Assembly: GCF_900106065.1 (NCBI RefSeq)
Contig: NZ_LT629796.1
Span: forward strand, 4,991,501 to 5,055,500
DNA: 64,000 nt
Direction of reading: 5' to 3'
Source of the DNA: Pseudomonas mandelii
GTDB lineage: Bacteria; Pseudomonadota; Gammaproteobacteria; Pseudomonadales; Pseudomonadaceae
Shown in pieces: positions 51,335-62,030 of this stretch. The position numbers were made by a program, and so were the translations under genes. Numbering within the stretch: position 1 is the first letter of the stretch; every line of letters starts with the position of its first letter. The notes under the pieces are model-generated. The model was not told the origin of the DNA. It did no database searches and saw only the letters and a list, made by a program, of their open reading frames with translations.

Positions 51335-53287
51335 ATGAACAGGACTACAAAAATCGCCGGTTGTGGGCTGGTCGTCGCAGTGGCACTCATCAGCTTCGGC
51401 GTCTGGCGCACCGCGCCGCCCAACCTGCTGAGCGAAGTCGCACTGCCGGACACCTGGAGCGGTCAGAACCTCTCCCGAGACGGGATTTCGGTGGCGCTTG
51501 AGGTCAAGTCATTGGCCCAGGACGGTGTGTTGCGTGAAGGCGAGTTTGCCGACGTGCAGTTCCGCGTCAGCGATAGTGCCTCGGGCCAGCCGTTGTCGGG
51601 CGTCAATCCCGGCGCCTGGCTGGACCCGGAAACCATCGCCGCCGACAAGGCTCAGGGCCGGGAGCAAAGCTGCAAATCCCGGGTCGGGGTCTTCCTCAAA
51701 TCCAGCATTGGCGCGCGGCCGCTGCTCGACCTGAACAGCTACTTCCTGCTGGTGATGAACCGCGACGCCAGTGTCTCGGTGGTCGACCCGTCGGTGTCGG
51801 TGGGCGGCATCACCAGCACCATGACGCGGATTGATATCAAGCAACCGCCGATGGACTGGACCACGCCCAAGGACAACAAACGGGTGTTCGTCTCCATGCC
51901 GACCGCCGATGCAGTGGCGGTGATCGACAGCGAGCAGTTCAAGCTGGTCGACTCGGTCGCCGCTGGCAGCAACCCGGTGCGCGTAGCCTTGCAGCCGGAC
52001 GAGCGCCTGCTGTGGGTCGGCAACAATGCCAAGACTGCCGAGCAGTCGGGGGTCACGGTGATCGACACCCGCAGCCTCAAGCCACTCAAACACCTGGCCA
52101 CCGGGGCCGGGCACCATGAAATCGCCTTCAGCAAAGACAGCCGTTTTGCCTTCGTCAGCAACCGCGACGACGGCACCCTGAGCATCATCGACATCGCCAG
52201 CCTGACCATCAGCAAGCAACTCAAGACCGGCTCGCACCCGCTGTCGGTGGCGTACTCGCCGCTGTCCCAGGCGGTGTATGTCGCCGACGGCAAGGACGGC
52301 AGCGTGACCGTGGTCGATACCGCCAGCCTCGCGGTTCGGCGGGTGATCAAAATGAAACAGGGCCTGGGCCCGATGGGGTTCAGTGCGGACGGGCGTTTTG
52401 GCATCGTCCTCAACACCCTGGAAAACCAGGTGGCGGTGATCGACGCGGCCACCGATTCGATGATCCACGAGCTGGACGTATCCGCCGAACCCTACCAAGT
52501 GGTGTTCACCAAGGCCTACGCCTACATCCGTGGACTGGCCTCGGCCAAGGTCACGATGATCAACCTTTCGTCGTTGGGGGCCGGCCGCACGCCGATCAGT
52601 CAGGGTTTCGAAGCCGGGCCCCAGGCGCCACGACTGGCCGGTGATTTGCCCCTGGCTTCGAGCCTGGCGGTGTCGCGGGACGACAACGCGGTGTTCGTGG
52701 TCAACCCGGTGGACAACACCACCTATTTCTACGCCGAAGGCATGAACGCGCCGATGTCCGGCTACCCCAATCGCGGGCAGGTGGCGCGGGCCGCCATGGT
52801 CATCGACCGCAGCCTGCGCGAGGTCGAGCCAGGGCTTTACAGTTCACGGATCAAGCTCCCAGCCGCCGGGCGTTTCGACGTGGCGTTCCTGCTCAACCAG
52901 CCGAACATCATCCATTGCTTCACGGCGCTGGTTCAGCCGGACCCGAACCTCGCCACGCTCCCCGGCGTGCCAAAAGTCGAGTTCATGCTCGATAAATCCA
53001 CGGCCGCCCTCGGCAGCCCTTACACCGTGCGGTTTCGCATTGTTCAGGGCCAGCAGAAGGCACAGCGCAGCGGGGTCAAGGACGTTCAGGTGCGCTACTT
53101 CCGTGCTCCGACTTCCCGGGCCCAGCAAGTCGCGGCCCTTGACGTGGGCAATGGCATCTATGAAGCCCCGGTGACCCTCGACCAGAACGGCGCCTGGTAC
53201 CTGCACGTGCGTGCGGCGTCCCTTGGCGCGAGTTTCGATGACAAGACCTTTGCCAGCGTTCGGGTGATTCCCGGCGATGCCCACTGA
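51335..53287 (+). CDS. YVTN-type beta-propeller protein downstream of mnxG
   Basis: A 650-residue protein with an N-terminal membrane anchor or signal ('CGLVVAVALISFGVW', 9-23). Residues ~180-490 contain repeats such as 'RVFVSMPTADAVAVIDSEQ', 'RFAFVSNRDDGTLSIIDIAS' and 'AVYVADGKDGSVTVVDTAS', the YVTN/cytochrome d1-like propeller. The C-terminal part (about 500-650) looks like beta-sandwich domains. It follows mnxG by 77 bases and overlaps the start region of the first SCO gene. It is likely a periplasmic or outer-surface partner in maturation or export of the oxidase, inferred from context. Confidence 0.8.
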   Translation: MNRTTKIAGCGLVVAVALISFGVWRTAPPNLLSEVALPDTWSGQNLSRDGISVALEVKSLAQDGVLREGEFADVQFRVSDSASGQPLSGVNPGAWLDPETIAADKAQGREQSCKSRVGVFLKSSIGARPLLDLNSYFLLVMNRDASVSVVDPSVSVGGITSTMTRIDIKQPPMDWTTPKDNKRVFVSMPTADAVAVIDSEQFKLVDSVAAGSNPVRVALQPDERLLWVGNNAKTAEQSGVTVIDTRSLKPLKHLATGAGHHEIAFSKDSRFAFVSNRDDGTLSIIDIASLTISKQLKTGSHPLSVAYSPLSQAVYVADGKDGSVTVVDTASLAVRRVIKMKQGLGPMGFSADGRFGIVLNTLENQVAVIDAATDSMIHELDVSAEPYQVVFTKAYAYIRGLASAKVTMINLSSLGAGRTPISQGFEAGPQAPRLAGDLPLASSLAVSRDDNAVFVVNPVDNTTYFYAEGMNAPMSGYPNRGQVARAAMVIDRSLREVEPGLYSSRIKLPAAGRFDVAFLLNQPNIIHCFTALVQPDPNLATLPGVPKVEFMLDKSTAALGSPYTVRFRIVQGQQKAQRSGVKDVQVRYFRAPTSRAQQVAALDVGNGIYEAPVTLDQNGAWYLHVRAASLGASFDDKTFASVRVIPGDAH

Positions 53288-53300
53288 AGAGGAAACCGAC

Positions 53301-53957
53301 ATGAACCGATTCGCACACCGTGGACTGCTGACGTTCTGCCTGTTGGCCGTCGGCATCGGCCAGGCCCTGGCGCACTCGGCGGATGAACACGCCGGGCATG
53401 ACATGCCGGCTAAAAGTGCCAGTTCGGAAAGCGCCCAGGTCAAATTCGCCGACGTTGCGCTGGTGGACCAGAACGGCAAACCGGTGCGTCTGGAAAAGGA
53501 CCTGGTGACCGACAAAATCGTGGTCATGAGTTTCATCTACACCAGCTGCACCACGGTGTGCCCGGTGGTGTCCTCGATCATGGGCAAGGTGCAGAAGCAA
53601 CTCGGCGCCCGGGTCGGCGAGGAGGTGCAGCTGGTGTCCATCAGCATCGACCCGCAGCGCGATGACGCCAAGCGCCTCAACGACTACGCCCGCAGCTTCC
53701 AGAAGGGGCCGGGCTGGAGCTGGCTGACTGGCAGCTCGCAGTCGATCAACGAAACCCTCAAGGGCCTCGGCTCCTTCAGCGGTGACTTCAAAAGCCATCA
53801 ACCGCTGATTCTGGTGGGGGACGGCAACAGCCGCCACTGGACACGCTATTACGGTTTTACCGACCCGACCGTGCTGACCCGCCAGGTCGAGAAACTCAGC
53901 GGCCAGCGCAACGCCCACGCCAAACACACGGCCATTGCCATGGAGCACCAACCATGA
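53301..53957 (+). CDS. SCO1/SenC copper chaperone 1
   Basis: A 218-residue protein with a signal peptide (to about ALA-H, 24) and a His-rich stretch 'HSADEHAGHDM'. The thioredoxin-like domain has the copper-binding CTTVC (Cys83, Cys87) and a distal His in 'FKSHQPLIL'. SCO proteins deliver copper to oxidases in the periplasm. ATG at 53301 follows GAGGAAA. Its stop overlaps the next SCO gene. The target here is probably MnxG. Confidence 0.9.
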   Translation: MNRFAHRGLLTFCLLAVGIGQALAHSADEHAGHDMPAKSASSESAQVKFADVALVDQNGKPVRLEKDLVTDKIVVMSFIYTSCTTVCPVVSSIMGKVQKQLGARVGEEVQLVSISIDPQRDDAKRLNDYARSFQKGPGWSWLTGSSQSINETLKGLGSFSGDFKSHQPLILVGDGNSRHWTRYYGFTDPTVLTRQVEKLSGQRNAHAKHTAIAMEHQP

Positions 53958-54574
53958 AAGCCCTCGCCTTGATCTTCCTTACGATGTGTTTTTGCGTCAT
54001 CAGCTTTATGGCGTTTTCCCACGAAGGACACCAGGAGCCGGCGCCAGCGGTGGCCGCTGCGCAACCGGCAACCGGCACCCGGGATGCGAAAACCTGGTTC
54101 ACCGACACGCCGTTGCAGGACCAGAACGGCAACACGCTGCGTTTCTACAGTGACGCGCTACAAAACCGCGTGGTGTTGCTTAACGTGATTTTCACCAGTT
54201 GCAACGATGCCTGCCCGCTGATCACCCAAAAGCTCAAGGAAGTCCGCGAAGTGCTGGGCGACAAGGCCGATGGCATCACCTTTATCTCCCTTACCAGTGA
54301 TCCGCTGCGCGATACGCCGGCGGTACTCAAGGCTTACACCTTGAAGCAGGGCGTCGATGGCCCCCACTGGCTTTTTCTCACCGGCGACAAGGCACAAATG
54401 GACCTTGTACTGGGGCGCATCGGCCAGATTGTGCCGACTCCCGAGCAGCACTCGACGCAGCTGATTGTCGGTGACGTGGCCAACAAGCGCTGGAGCAAGA
54501 TCCGTCCCGATGCACCGGCCGCCGCCATTGCCCAGCGCTTGCAGTTGCTGACAATGCCCGTGGCCAGTCGTTGA
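53954..54574 (+). CDS. SCO1/SenC copper chaperone 2
   Basis: A 206-residue second SCO protein, coupled by ATGA to the first. Signal or membrane anchor at residues 3-21, then 'SHEGHQ'. CNDAC (Cys83, Cys87) and a distal His in 'PEQHSTQLIV' form the copper site. The pair is diverged, so they may serve different copper centres or act in sequence (reductase and donor). Confidence 0.9.
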   Translation: MKALALIFLTMCFCVISFMAFSHEGHQEPAPAVAAAQPATGTRDAKTWFTDTPLQDQNGNTLRFYSDALQNRVVLLNVIFTSCNDACPLITQKLKEVREVLGDKADGITFISLTSDPLRDTPAVLKAYTLKQGVDGPHWLFLTGDKAQMDLVLGRIGQIVPTPEQHSTQLIVGDVANKRWSKIRPDAPAAAIAQRLQLLTMPVASR

Positions 54575-54583
54575 GCACGCGCA

Positions 54584-56134
54584 ATGAACATTGCCCTCGT
54601 CCTCGGCCTGCTACTGATTGGCGGCATCAATCTCGCCGCCAATGCGTTGCCGCTGAGCCCCAGCGAAAGCGCCGGTAAACGGCTGTATCGCGAGGGCGTG
54701 TCGGCAAGCGGTGAGCCGATCATGGCTCGGGTGGGCGCGGCGGGCATGTTGCTGCCCGCCACCAGCCTGCCCTGCGCCAATTGCCATGGCGCCGATGCCC
54801 AGGGGCGACCCGAAGGCGGGGTACGGCCGCCGGACATCAGCTGGTCGCGGCTCTCCAGCGGTTACGGGCAACAGCAGATCAACGGTCGCAATTACCCGGC
54901 CTACACCGAGGGCGCACTGGTCCGGGCGATCCAGGAAGGGCGCGATTCGGCGAACAATCGGCTCGACCCGGCGATGCCCCGGTTCGTGCTGTCGATGAAT
55001 GATCAGCGCAACCTGACGGCCTACCTCAAGCGCGTGGCCGATGATCGCGACCCCGGGTTGACCGCCGACAGCCTGCACTTGGGCACCTTGTTGCCGAGGC
55101 AGGGGCCGCTGAGTACGGAGGGCGCCACGGTGGCGGCGGTGCTCAAGGGCAGCGTGGCGCGGATTAACGAGGCGGGCGGGATCCATGGCCGGCAATTGCG
55201 CCTGACCATCCTCGATCCGGGCCCGGACCGCGCCAGTGCCAAACAGGCGCTGGATCGCTTGATTGAGCAGGAACAGGTGTTCGCCCTGATCGCACCACTG
55301 GCACCTGCGCTCGACACCGAACTGGTCACGCGGCTGGAACGCGCCGGCATTCCACTGATCGGGCCGCTCTCGTTGCAGGGCATGGCCCCGGCCAGTCGGC
55401 AGATTTTCGAACCGCTGTCAGGGCTGCGCGAGCAACTGATCGCCTTGGCCGACTACGGTGCCGCCAATTTGCGCTTGCTCCAGGGCCCGACGCTGATTGT
55501 CTACCCGGACGAGCCGAGCCAACAGGAGGCGGCGCAGCACCTCGGCCAGTACCTGCATGATCACGCCTGGCAGCAAGTGCGGCTGCAGGCCTACAACTCG
55601 GCGCAGGACGAGTTGCCGCTGGGCTCGCGATCGGTGTTTTACCTGGGCAGCGGCGTCGGTTTCAGTCGCTTCGCCGAGCGCCTGCAAACGGCGGGGCAGG
55701 TGCCTTACCTGTTCGCCGCGTCGAATCAGGTGGCAGGTGACCTGTTTCAATTGCCCAGCGGGTTTTCCCGGCGAGTGTTTCTGGCCTATCCGTTCGTGCC
55801 CAGTGACTGGACGCTGGCCGGGCGCCTGGCCTTGACGCAACTGCGCAAGCACCAGGGGCTCGGCGGTGAGCACGCGGTGCTGCAAGTCGGCGCCTACAGT
55901 TCGATGCTGCTGCTCAGCGAAGGCATGAAACAGGCCGGGCGCGACGCCAGCCGCGAAAAACTCATCAGTGCCCTGGAAGGGTTGCACGATTTCGACACCG
56001 GGCTGACCCCGCTGCTCAGCTTCGGTCCGGGTCGCCGACTGGGCTTGAGCGGTGCCCACATCGTCACCGTAGATTTGCCCGACCAGCGCTTCTTTCTGGT
56101 CGCACCGTACAAACCGATTGCCGTGACACCCTGA
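54584..56134 (+). CDS. Cytochrome c / periplasmic ligand-binding protein fusion
   Basis: A 516-residue exported protein. Signal peptide to about residue 21. A haem c site is CANCH (64-68), with a candidate axial Met in 'DPAMPRFVLS' (about 130). From ~165 onward it matches the branched-chain amino-acid-type periplasmic binding fold ('LGTLLPRQGPLSTEG', 'VARINEAGGIHGRQLRLTILDPG', 'GIPLIGPL', 'YPFVPSDW'). The combination is unusual. In the oxidase operon it could be an electron acceptor coupled to ligand sensing. It lies 9 bases after the SCO gene. Confidence 0.85.
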   Translation: MNIALVLGLLLIGGINLAANALPLSPSESAGKRLYREGVSASGEPIMARVGAAGMLLPATSLPCANCHGADAQGRPEGGVRPPDISWSRLSSGYGQQQINGRNYPAYTEGALVRAIQEGRDSANNRLDPAMPRFVLSMNDQRNLTAYLKRVADDRDPGLTADSLHLGTLLPRQGPLSTEGATVAAVLKGSVARINEAGGIHGRQLRLTILDPGPDRASAKQALDRLIEQEQVFALIAPLAPALDTELVTRLERAGIPLIGPLSLQGMAPASRQIFEPLSGLREQLIALADYGAANLRLLQGPTLIVYPDEPSQQEAAQHLGQYLHDHAWQQVRLQAYNSAQDELPLGSRSVFYLGSGVGFSRFAERLQTAGQVPYLFAASNQVAGDLFQLPSGFSRRVFLAYPFVPSDWTLAGRLALTQLRKHQGLGGEHAVLQVGAYSSMLLLSEGMKQAGRDASREKLISALEGLHDFDTGLTPLLSFGPGRRLGLSGAHIVTVDLPDQRFFLVAPYKPIAVTP

Positions 56135-56145
56135 AAAGAGGGCTG

Positions 56146-57102
56146 ATGATGAAACTCAAGACGCTGCTGATTCTGCTGACGATGTGGGTCCCCGTGGCCT
56201 TCTGCAGCAACGGCCCGGCTGCCGCACGGGTCAATGGCGAGGAAATTTCCGAGTTCCGTCTCGAGCGCTATTTTGCCGAATACCTGGAGGACCAGGGCCG
56301 CGCAGTGGGCAGCATTCGCAACCCCAAGGCGTACAAGCAATTGCGCCAGAAAGCACTGGATGCGCTGATCGACAAGGAGTTGCTGTGGCAGGAAGCGCGC
56401 AAACGCGGGGTGAAGATCAGCGATGAGGTCGTACAAAGCCAGGTTGAGCAGACGCGGCAAGCGATGGGGGGGGCCGAGGTGTTCGCCCGCCGGCTGGAAG
56501 ACGCCGGTTTCAACGAAGCCACCTTTATCGAGTACACGCGCCGTGAGCTCGCGGCGCAAAAGGTGTTCGCCGACCTGCTCCAGGTGGCTGAGCCGGACGA
56601 AAAACAGGTCCGCGCGTTCTACGAGGAACACCGCGCCGAAATGAGCACTCCCGAGCAAATCCAGGCGCGGCACATCCTGGTCAAAGTGCCTCAGGGCGCC
56701 GATGCCGCCACCGTTGAAGCCGCCCGGCTACGCTTAGAGGAGATGCGGGTGAAAATCAGCCAGGGCGAGGACTTTGCCAGCATTGCCCGGGCCGGCTCCG
56801 AAGATGCTTCCGCCACCGAAGGCGGGGATCTGGGCTATTTCCCCCGTGGGCGCATGATGCCGGAATTCGAAGCCGCGGCATTTGCGCTGGCGCCGGGGTC
56901 CGTCAGCGCGCCAGTGCGCACACCGTTGGGCTGGCATTTGATCTACCTGCAGAACCACCAGGAGGCGGCCGATGTCTCAGAAGCTCAGGGACTTGAAATG
57001 GTTCGGGCTTACCTTGCCCGACAGCAAAAGTCCCAGGCTCGTCTACAAGTTCTGGGGCAGTTGCGATCAAGCAATCGAATCGAGCGGATTGACGACGATT
57101 GA
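56146..57102 (+). CDS. Periplasmic parvulin-type peptidyl-prolyl isomerase
   Basis: A 318-residue SurA/PpiD-like protein. Signal peptide at 1-22, N-terminal chaperone helices ('VNGEEISEFRLERYFAEYLEDQGRAVG', 'ALDALIDKELLWQEARKRGVKI'), parvulin domain about 170-270 ('IQARHILVKV', 'GEDFASIARAGSEDASATEGGDLGYFPRGRMMPEFEAAAFAL', 'TPLGWHLIYL'). It folds exported proteins; here probably MnxG before secretion. Last gene of the mnxG operon; a half-site cluster begins right after its stop. Confidence 0.9.
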   Translation: MMKLKTLLILLTMWVPVAFCSNGPAAARVNGEEISEFRLERYFAEYLEDQGRAVGSIRNPKAYKQLRQKALDALIDKELLWQEARKRGVKISDEVVQSQVEQTRQAMGGAEVFARRLEDAGFNEATFIEYTRRELAAQKVFADLLQVAEPDEKQVRAFYEEHRAEMSTPEQIQARHILVKVPQGADAATVEAARLRLEEMRVKISQGEDFASIARAGSEDASATEGGDLGYFPRGRMMPEFEAAAFALAPGSVSAPVRTPLGWHLIYLQNHQEAADVSEAQGLEMVRAYLARQQKSQARLQVLGQLRSSNRIERIDDD

Positions 57103-57105
57103 AGG

Positions 57106-57177
57106 TTCCCCCCCAAATGTGGGGAAAGCTTCAGGGGCAATTCCGAGCGCTTCCCCGCCTTTGGGGGACGGGGTTCC
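57106..57177. promoter_or_regulatory. Second cluster of TCCCC/GGGGA half-sites
   Basis: Contains TTCCCCCCCAAATGTGGGG followed by AAA, CAGGGG, and TTCCCCGCCTTTGGGGGACGG. The CCCCCAAATGTGGGG stretch matches CCCCCAATAGTGGGG of the mnxG cluster at 13 of 15 bases. It lies 64-135 bases before the sigma-54 core at 57241. Confidence 0.7.
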
Positions 57178-57240
57178 TGAAGGAAAAGATTTTTTCATGA
57201 AAATCATAGAGATGAAGCGGTCGAAAACCGGCGCTCAGTC

Positions 57241-57256
57241 TGGCATGAAGTGTGCG
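57241..57256 (+). promoter_or_regulatory. Sigma-54 (-24/-12) promoter before the response regulator
   Basis: TGGCATGAAGTGTGCG has GG and GC ten bases apart and the TGGCAT -24 block identical to that of mnxG. It predicts a start ~55 bases before the TTG start codon. It would drive the response regulator and the secretion operon. Confidence 0.75.
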
Positions 57257-57321
57257 TTAGCCTAATTAAGGCGCGTACTCCCAGGCACGAATATCGGACC
57301 TGCGGTTTCAAGGAGTCCACC

Positions 57322-57855
57322 TTGTTAAACAAAGTACTGGTTGTTGAAGACGAACAGCTGCTGGCGGAAAACCTCCAGGGTTACCTGCAGGCGCAAGCGC
57401 TGGAAGTCCGGATAGCTCACAACGGTGAAACAGCTATCGGCGAAGCCAAAAGTTTTTCACCCGATGTGATGGTGTTCGATTACCGCTTGCCAGACATGGA
57501 AGGCTTTCAGGTGCTCGATGCCGTCCGCCAGAACAGGAACTGCCATTTTGTGCTGATTACCGGACACCCAACCACTGAAGTCTGTGAGCGGGCCCGGCAA
57601 CTGGGAGTCAGCCATATCCTGTTCAAACCGTTTCCATTGGCGGAATTGGCCCGTGCAGTCTGTGACCTTTTGGGGATGGAGCGCGAACCCAAAGCAGGCA
57701 TGAGCAAGTCCGAAGGATTCGTCGAACGACGCCAGAGCAGGACCGAAAGCTTCCCGCTGCAGTTGTACGACGGCAGTTGGGTGCTGGCAGATCGTCGACG
57801 AACTCCATCGACCTCCAAGGCACCAGACGACCAACAATTGCTCACCGGGGAGTAG
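57322..57855 (+). CDS. Receiver-only response regulator leading the secretion operon
   Basis: A 177-residue protein with TTG start at 57322, backed by AAGGAG and by the receiver opening LLNKVLVVEDEQLL. Asp9/Glu10-type acid pair, phospho-acceptor Asp53 in 'VMVFDYRLPDMEG', Thr80 and Lys102 ('LFKPFP') are all present. After residue ~118 there is no DNA-binding domain, only a Ser/Arg/Gln-rich tail. It therefore acts by protein contact, perhaps in a phosphorelay with an Mnx-type sensor or on the secretion ATPase. Confidence 0.85.
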   Translation: MLNKVLVVEDEQLLAENLQGYLQAQALEVRIAHNGETAIGEAKSFSPDVMVFDYRLPDMEGFQVLDAVRQNRNCHFVLITGHPTTEVCERARQLGVSHILFKPFPLAELARAVCDLLGMEREPKAGMSKSEGFVERRQSRTESFPLQLYDGSWVLADRRRTPSTSKAPDDQQLLTGE

Positions 57856-57939
57856 TGGCGCGACAAGACGTTCCGGCATACGCCGCAATGGCCTGCCGCG
57901 TCGACAGGGCTCAAAGCCCCCGGCGTTGGAGAGCATGCC

Positions 57940-59626
<1,687 letters not shown>

Positions 59627-59646
<20 letters not shown>

Positions 59647-60430
59647 TCGTTATGTCGCCGTACTCGGCGCCAGTGGTGTCGGCCTGGGTCAGCGCAAGGG
59701 TGGCGACACCTTGTGGTTGGGCAGCGTCGGCTTTATCGACGAAGGCTTCCATGCCTGGGCCGTCGCCCTCGAAACCCTCGACCGTTTGCTGGGCGAACAC
59801 GCCCCGGCCGGTGCGGAACTGAGCGTTGTGGTCTCCGGTCACTTCAGCCGCTTCTGCCTGGTGCCCTGGAGCGAACAGATCAGCAGCCCCGACGAATTGC
59901 TCGGGTTTGCCCAACTGTGTTTCGAAGACCTCTACGGTGTACCGGCCCAACCCTGGAGCATGGTGCTGTCGGCTGAACCTGCGGGTTACGACCGGATCGC
60001 CACCGCGCTGCCGCAAGACTTGCTGACGCGTTTGCGCAATCTGGTCAGCGGTCGCGGCCTGCGCCTGCGGTCGGTACAGCCGTACCTGATGGCGGCGTTC
60101 AATCACTTCGATAAAAGCCTCGACGCCGGTGACTTCCTGTTCGTGGTCGCCGAGCCGGTACGCAGTGTCTTGCTGCTGGCCAGGGAAGGGCGATGGACCT
60201 CGGTGCGTTCGGTGGGCAGCAGCGACAGCGATGCCGCACTGACCGCGCTGATCGGCCGGGAAAGCCAGTTGCAAGCCTCCACCAGCGAACGGCCGCTGAA
60301 CGTTTACCTGCACGCGCCAGCGCGGATCGAGGTACAGCCCGACGTACCCGGTGTGCACTTGCGCACCCTCGAAGAAGACCGGACAGCCGTACACGATTGT
60401 TTGTACGTGATGTCCCGGGCGGTGGCCTGA
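59627..60430 (+). CDS. PilM/GspL-cytoplasmic-domain-like secretion protein
   Basis: A 267-residue soluble protein, GTG start at 59627 with GAGGAGA upstream, overlapping gspE. The fold pattern ('YVAVLGASGVGLGQRKGGD', 'LSVVVSGHFSRFCLVPWSEQISS', 'LRSVQPYLMAAFNHF') resembles the actin-like cytoplasmic part of GspL or PilM, which docks the ATPase. Here the domain is a separate gene, followed by PilN- and PilO-like genes, as in MSHA/type IV-pilus-style systems. Confidence 0.75.
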
Positions 60431-60431
60431 T

Positions 60432-60977
60432 ATGCGCGCCCTGACGCTCGACTTCCAGCCGCGCCGCCGCTCGGGCCCATTGGGCTGGAGCCTGCTGGCG
60501 GGCGGCGTGGTGCTGGTGGTGACCTGTTTTGTCGCCCAGCAGCACGTCGCCGAACAGACCTCGCAACAGCAAGGCCATCTGCAAAGTGCCCAGCGCGAAC
60601 TCACCGGCGACACCGGCAGCAAAGTCACTTTGAGCCCGGCCGAAACCCGCGAGCAAGCACAGAACCTGGCAGAAATGCGCAAGGTCTCGCAGCAACTGCG
60701 CCGGCCCTGGGAACGTCTGTTCGCCATGCTCGAAGCGATGCCGCGCGACAACATCGCTTTGCTGACCCTGACCCCGGATGCCCGCAAGGGTCAGGTGCGC
60801 ATCAGCGCCGAAGCACGGGACCTGGAAGCGATGCTCGACTTCCACCGCCGTCTCGAAGCCAGCGACGAGCTCTCCGATGTGTCGCTGCTCAGCCACGAAA
60901 TTGTCGTGAAATCGCCGGAACAACCGGTGCAATTCAACCTGTCGGCTAGCTGGGAGATCGGCGATGCGAATCCCTAG
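60432..60977 (+). CDS. PilN/GspL-membrane-part-like secretion protein
   Basis: A 181-residue bitopic protein. Membrane segment ~16-36 ('GWSLLAGGVVLVVTCFVAQQH'), coiled coil ~40-95, then a ferredoxin-like periplasmic domain ('ERLFAMLEAMPRDNIALLTLTPDARKGQVRISAEARDLEAMLDFHRRLE'). This is the PilN layout. Overlaps the next gene by 14 bases. Confidence 0.75.
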   Translation: MRALTLDFQPRRRSGPLGWSLLAGGVVLVVTCFVAQQHVAEQTSQQQGHLQSAQRELTGDTGSKVTLSPAETREQAQNLAEMRKVSQQLRRPWERLFAMLEAMPRDNIALLTLTPDARKGQVRISAEARDLEAMLDFHRRLEASDELSDVSLLSHEIVVKSPEQPVQFNLSASWEIGDANP

Positions 60978-61512
60978 ATTGATCGTCCACGAATACCTGC
61001 AAGGCCTGGGTATGCCCGGCCTGGCAGGCTTGGCGATGTTGCTGCTCGCGCTGGCCTGGGCCCTGGGTGGCCTGATGCCGGACTGGAATTCGTTGCAAAC
61101 CCTCAGCCAGCAGACCCGCGAAGCCGGCGAGTACCTGGCCAAGGTTGAAGACGGCAGTGTCGCCGCCCCGGTGGTGCCGCAACGTCAGCTCGACGACTTC
61201 CGCAGCAAACTGCCGTCGCAGCCCCAGGCCACGGTGGCCATCGACAAGATCTACGCGCTGGCGGCCCAGGAACACATCACCCTGGCGCGCGGTGAATATT
61301 CACTAGGCATCGATCCCAAGACCCACTTGGCCCGTTATCAGATTCTGCTGCCGGTGCGGGGCAGCTACCCGCAACTGCGGCGCTTCCTGCACGCGTTGCT
61401 CGGCCAGTTGCCGGCCGTGGTGGTGGAGGACGTGGAGTTTCAGCGTAAAAAAATCGCCGACACCGACCTTACCGGGCGGATCCGCATGACCCTTTACCTG
61501 TCGAGGTCATGA
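60964..61512 (+). CDS. PilO/GspM-like secretion protein
   Basis: A 182-residue bitopic protein. Membrane segment ~19-40 ('GLAGLAMLLLALAWALGGLMP'), coiled coil, then a ferredoxin-like domain ('TVAIDKIYALAAQEHITLARGEYSLG', 'YQILLPVRGSYPQLRRFLHALLGQLPAVVVEDVEFQRKK'). It pairs with the PilN-like protein in the inner-membrane platform. Coupled to both neighbours. Confidence 0.75.
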   Translation: MRIPRLIVHEYLQGLGMPGLAGLAMLLLALAWALGGLMPDWNSLQTLSQQTREAGEYLAKVEDGSVAAPVVPQRQLDDFRSKLPSQPQATVAIDKIYALAAQEHITLARGEYSLGIDPKTHLARYQILLPVRGSYPQLRRFLHALLGQLPAVVVEDVEFQRKKIADTDLTGRIRMTLYLSRS

Positions 61513-62030
61513 TGAATACCAAACGCGTAGTGGGCTGGGTGGCGTTCTTCGGCGTAGCCGCGGCGCTGACCTGGGGGCCTGATTACTTCATGCCTTCGGA
61601 CGAAGGCGAGGCGTCGGTTGCGACCGCTGCCACGCCCGCCAAAAGCAAAATTCGCGGCACGCTGCCGGCCGCTTCAGCCAGTGGCAAACCCGCGGTGATC
61701 AAGGACCTGAGCCCGTCCGGCGATCTGTTCGCCGCCCGCAGCTGGAAGGCTGCACCGATGCTGGCCAGCGTCACCGAACAACCCGTCAACCAGACCCCGG
61801 TGGTGCCAGTCCCCAGCGTACCGCCGATGCCTTTCCAGTTCGTCGGCAAGCTCAATGACCGTTCCGACCTGCAAGTGTTTTTGCAGAACGGCGAGAAAAT
61901 ATACGTCGTGCGCAAAGGGGATGTGATCGACGACACCTGGCGGATCGAGGGGATTTCCGATGTGGAACTCAGCTTTGTCTACCTGCCTCTGCATTTGTCC
62001 CAGACCTTGTCTGTGGGGAGCACGCAATGA
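61509..62030 (+). CDS. GspC/PilP-like periplasmic linker protein
   Basis: A 173-residue protein with an N-terminal membrane segment (~8-24), a Pro-rich linker ('VNQTPVVPVPSVPPMP') and a small homology-region domain ('FQFVGKLNDRSDLQVFLQNGEKIYVVRKGDVIDDTWRIEGI'), the fold GspC and PilP use to contact the secretin. Overlaps the PilO-like gene and the secretin gene by four bases each (ATGA). Confidence 0.75.
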   Translation: MMNTKRVVGWVAFFGVAAALTWGPDYFMPSDEGEASVATAATPAKSKIRGTLPAASASGKPAVIKDLSPSGDLFAARSWKAAPMLASVTEQPVNQTPVVPVPSVPPMPFQFVGKLNDRSDLQVFLQNGEKIYVVRKGDVIDDTWRIEGISDVELSFVYLPLHLSQTLSVGSTQ

